Assembly (NCBI GenBank): GCA_035772735.1
Contig: JASDFA010000010.1
Span: 28,831,501 to 28,895,500, forward strand
DNA from: Datura wrightii
Lineage: Eukaryota; Streptophyta; Magnoliopsida; Solanales; Solanaceae
DNA length: 64,000 bases
Direction of reading: 5' to 3'
Numbering within the stretch: the stretch's first letter is position 1; each line of letters begins with the position of its first letter. Shown piece by piece: positions 60,958 to 64,000 of this stretch. The notes beneath the pieces are model-generated. The model was not told the origin of the DNA and ran no database searches. It was given only the letters and a program-made list of their open reading frames with translations. The position numbers and the translations under genes are program-made.

Positions 60958-63148
60958 TGTAACAACCTGAAATCCTGGAAATAGAAACCTGACAATTACT
61001 AAATAATTAAGTGTAAATGCAACATATTATTGCAAAATAAAATTATAACTGAAATGCTGGCGGCCAGCCAACCATAAAATCCAGATAAAATTCATCCAGC
61101 TGGTGTACCACTTCGAGGTAAAAATAAAAATGCCTTCAGCCGGTGTACCACACCGAGGTAAAATCCGTCCAGCCGATGTATCTCACCGGAATAAAATAAA
61201 AATACCTCCAGAATATGTACCATATCGGGGTAAAATCAATAAATATTAATCATAAACATAAATGAAGCCGATATGGCTTATACTGGGACAATTTTACATG
61301 TATAACATAGAAATGATGAATACTAAATCTCTGCCCTGCATACGCCTCCTTCGTAACGCATAACTTCAAGTGAGCACATATAACATGTAAAGATAGAAAA
61401 TAACACTTAAGTGCATGTATTCAAGACTCCTATAAATCATAAGGAACTGAAAAAAGAAGAATTAAATTAGATTTTCTCTCCTATTTACTATGCGACAAAG
61501 AAGAAAATTATCACTAGAATGACCTTCGAGTTTCAACAAGATTTATAGATCGTGTTCAAAGGGACATTAGAGCTCGGAGACTCGCTAGCTTGTCGTTTGG
61601 CTTAAGGGAAAGGGATTATGAAATCTCCACTTGACCTGGAATAATTCATAACATACAGATAAGATAAAGGACAACCATAGCAAGGAAATTCTAGTTCAAT
61701 AATCTCATTTACCGTTAATAGCTTGCGACATCTTTACTTAGCTTAAAATCGTCTACACATCATTATCTTGGCTCTTTCACCAATTTCATTTAGCAACGAG
61801 ACCTTTAAATACATTTAACATCACATACATATAATATACAGTAAAGGACCAGCTCACGGTGCCCATGATAAGGGGACTTCAGATTTGATTTATTACTACC
61901 ACACAATTAGACGTAACACGTATTTCGTTTCACATTTTCTTGTTCCAAACATGTTTAATGATTCAAAATCAATGTCATACACATTCGACCCTTTGGGAAG
62001 AATTGTAATTCCTTCAATATTAGTGTTAATACACAAGAATATTGGACCTTTCAGAAGTATATATTCAAGCTTGAATAACGAGGATAGGATACCTTAACAT
62101 ACCTTGTTTCGACGAGCTTTCTTTAATCGCTTCTTTACTTCAACAAGCAGCACTTATCCCCTTCAATTACTTGAGTTTATAATCAAATGAAAAATCTGTT
62201 TCACACCAATCTATCCAGTCAAAACGTCACACGAACAGCAGCCACAACAACAATGCACAAGGCAACATTAACAATATTTAGCCATTTCCTCTACTTGTTT
62301 CCACTAGCTTTTGAGGGGGAAACTAAGAGGATTAATTACCTAAATTATTTTTTAGTACTTACCCTCAATATGAGATATATCTCCATACAAATAAACTGCC
62401 AAAAATCCTTTAAAAAACGAGCAAAAACTCAGCTCAAAACAGACCAATCAGCAGCTCACTTAGCTTCCAGATTCCAGCCCTTTTGCTTGAAATTTGAGGG
62501 ATTTAAAGATGGTGAAATCCTTACCTTTCCTCTTTTATTTAATCCCTACTTCAAGATGGATATATAAGAAGTAGAATAATATCTTAAAACACAGCAAATT
62601 CTCCCAAAACAACTGCCAAAATGACCTCCACAAACACACCTAGCACACTTGGAAACCCAGTTCTTAACTTGCCTTTTATTAGGTTGAGTTGTGCTTGAGG
62701 TTTCTCCTTGTTTTCCTTCAGTTTTTACCTGGAAGTTTGAGAGAATCCCATAGTTTAAGCAAGCACCTTAAATCTGGAGAAGTTGAAAGTGATCTCATAA
62801 TACAAAACTAAAGATATAAAGGGGTTTGGGCGGTGGCCACGTCACGGCTCAACAGTGCCACTGTAAAATGCCTATAACTTTTTACTCCAAAATCCGATTG
62901 ACGAACGGTTTGATGATATGGAAACTAAACTCAAATATCTTTAATTTTATAGGATTAGGACTCTTAACTAATGATATATTATGAGATATGGTCATTTAAA
63001 TTGACCCTTACTTATGAACTTCATATACTTTTTGCTTTACAATTCGTACATGTTTCCCTCCTCACCTACGACTAATATACACCCTGTACTTCCCTTAAAA
63101 TAGCATATAAAAATCAAATAATCACCAAAACAATTTTGGGGTGTAACA
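60958..63148 (-). repeat. 3' LTR of the last element (2191 bp)
   Basis: No gene inside. It has a short imperfect array at about 61085-61245 with four copies of a 33-41-bp unit (CCAGCCGGTGTACCACACCG, AGGTAAAAT) and a stretch near 62870-63010 with TTTTTACTCC and TCCGATTGACG that also occurs in the LTR at 14334-17238. It lacks the CACGA-S-TCGTG palindromes of the Tekay-like LTRs. Confidence 0.85.
61085..61245 (-). repeat. Short imperfect tandem array in the LTR
   Basis: Four diverged copies of a unit containing CCAGCCGGTGTACCACACCG and GGTAAAAT, with spacing changing from about 33 to 41 bp through short AAAAATAAAA insertions. Confidence 0.75.
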
Positions 63149-63254
63149 TCCCTCCCCTCTTTAGAAACATTCGTCCTCAAATGAGAATTAACTTCACTTA
63201 TCATGCTTCAAAGTACATACTCAGCAACTTAGGTATCAAATACATACCTCAATA

Positions 63255-64000
63255 TCACATCAACATCATAAACAGGTAAGGATACTTCTTCTTCATTTCT
63301 TCCTTAGCGTGTTAAGTGACTTCCTCGATGTTATTAGTTCACCATAATACTTTAATCGAGGTAACTTCTTTGGTCTGAAGTTTCCTGACTTGCTAGTCAA
63401 GAATAACAACTGGGACCTCGATGTAGGCCATCTCCTCAGAAATCCTAACATCATCGACATTCATAACATGGGTTGGGTCTCTTATACACTTCCGCAACTC
63501 AACACATGAAATACTGGGTGGACTGCCACTAGCTCTGGCGGAAACTCCAACTCATAGGATACTTTGCCTATCCTACGAATAACTCTGTAAGGCCCAACAT
63601 ATCTAGGGCTCAACTTGTCCTTTTGGCCAACTTGCATGACGCCTTTCATAGGCGATAACTTTCATAAAGACCCAATCATCAACAAAAAACTCTAGCTCTC
63701 AATGGCGTACATGTGCATAAGACTTTTTCCTACTCTAGGCCATCCAAAGTCAATCTCAAATAAATTTCACCTTGTCAATAGCCTGTTGCACTAAGTCTAG
63801 CCCCAATAACTCTGCCTTACTGAGTTTGAACCAGCCCACTGGTGACCTCCACTTTTGCCCATCTAAAATTCCATATGGGGTCGTCTCAATACCCGTCTGA
63901 TGGCTGGTATTATAGGCAAACTCAATAAAGAAAACATGATCATCCCAGCTTCTGCCAAAATCTAAAACACAAGCACGCAACATATCTTGAAGAGTCTGAA
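63255..64000 (-). pseudogene. pol: Integrase C-terminal region and chromodomain-like tail
   Basis: At the right edge a frame (63756-63983) reads MLRACVLDFGRSWDDHVFFIEFAYNTSHQTGIETTPYGIL and RSPVGWFKLSKAELLGLDLVQQAIDKV, the stretch after the integrase core. Further left are GKLSPRYVGPYRI-type residues around 63540-63650 and a chromodomain-like end with KEVTSIKVLW and KEEMKKKYPYLF, stop at 63255-63257. Wording such as VLDFGRSWDDH sets it apart from the other copies (VIDFKGSWDDH), so it is another chromovirus family. Frameshifts near 63660 and 63740 break it. Confidence 0.85.

Larger units (their letters stand above)
60958..64000 (-). mobile_element. Gypsy chromovirus of a different family, 3' LTR and integrase end
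   Basis: The LTR is 60958-63148 (minus strand start TGTTACACCCC, end GGTTGTTACA), with a purine tract AAAGAGGGGAGGGA beside it at about 63149-63163. Integrase sequence continues to the window end, so the rest of the element lies to the right. Confidence 0.85.

Noticed and set aside
1..64000. Cellular genes, tRNA or rRNA genes
   Set aside because: No frame or RNA-like sequence outside retroelements stood out; a tRNA scan was not possible here.

Overview
This window is plant repeat DNA with no cellular gene that I can support. Every coding trace belongs to an LTR retrotransposon of the Ty3/Gypsy superfamily, and nearly all are broken by stop codons, frameshifts or deletions. The polyprotein style (a Tekay/Del-like chromovirus with a degenerate chromodomain after the integrase, and an Athila-like element with an env-position ORF), the initiator-methionine-tRNA primer sites and the AT-rich UTRs suggest a dicot. 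My best guess is Solanaceae, from pericentromeric or other gene-poor heterochromatin. The family assignment rests on motif recognition; the species guess is weak.

The layout is a stack of nested insertions. (1) 1-8622 (+): 3' two thirds of an Athila-type element (RT, RNase H, integrase, env-like ORF, 1457-bp 3' LTR). It sits inside the protease region of (2) a + strand Tekay-like element whose pol and 2129-bp 3' LTR occupy 8623-14333. (3) 14334-18074 (-): an LTR with a 39-bp tandem repeat plus a protease remnant. (4) 18075-23180 (-): 3' LTR and pol of a Tekay-like element with an integrase-core deletion. (5) 23181-24685 and 34086-34570 (-): two halves of an unassigned, possibly Athila-like element, split by (6) 24686-34085 (-): a structurally complete Tekay-like element with two ~2.12-kb LTRs and a near-perfect 5-bp target duplication. 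(7) 34571-36100 (-): Athila-type LTR with its polypurine tract and UTR. (8) 36101-37338 (-): two partial LTRs. (9) 37339-60933 (-): one Tekay-like element exploded over 23.6 kb. Its 3' LTR is split by (10) a + strand element with 2.57-kb LTRs at 38551-48754 (plus a second, truncated internal unit to 49034), and its 5' LTR is split by (11) a + strand LTR-gag fragment at 55320-58694. The identical 5-bp flanks ATAAC at 37334-37338 and 60934-60938 tie the two ends of element 9 together. (12) 60958-64000 (-): LTR and integrase end of a further chromovirus, running off the window.

None of the elements could move by itself as it stands. Lesions seen include nonsense codons in all pol genes, loss or replacement of catalytic residues in protease, RT or integrase in several copies, and damaged gag starts in four copies. 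The most notable signals are not genes: a recurrent odd palindrome in the upstream LTR regions of many families, a conserved promoter-like LTR block, GC-rich hairpins repeated in the UTR and LTR of the Athila element, three copies of its polypurine-tract motif, a conversion tract between the two LTRs of element 6, and small foreign inserts inside an RT gene and an LTR.
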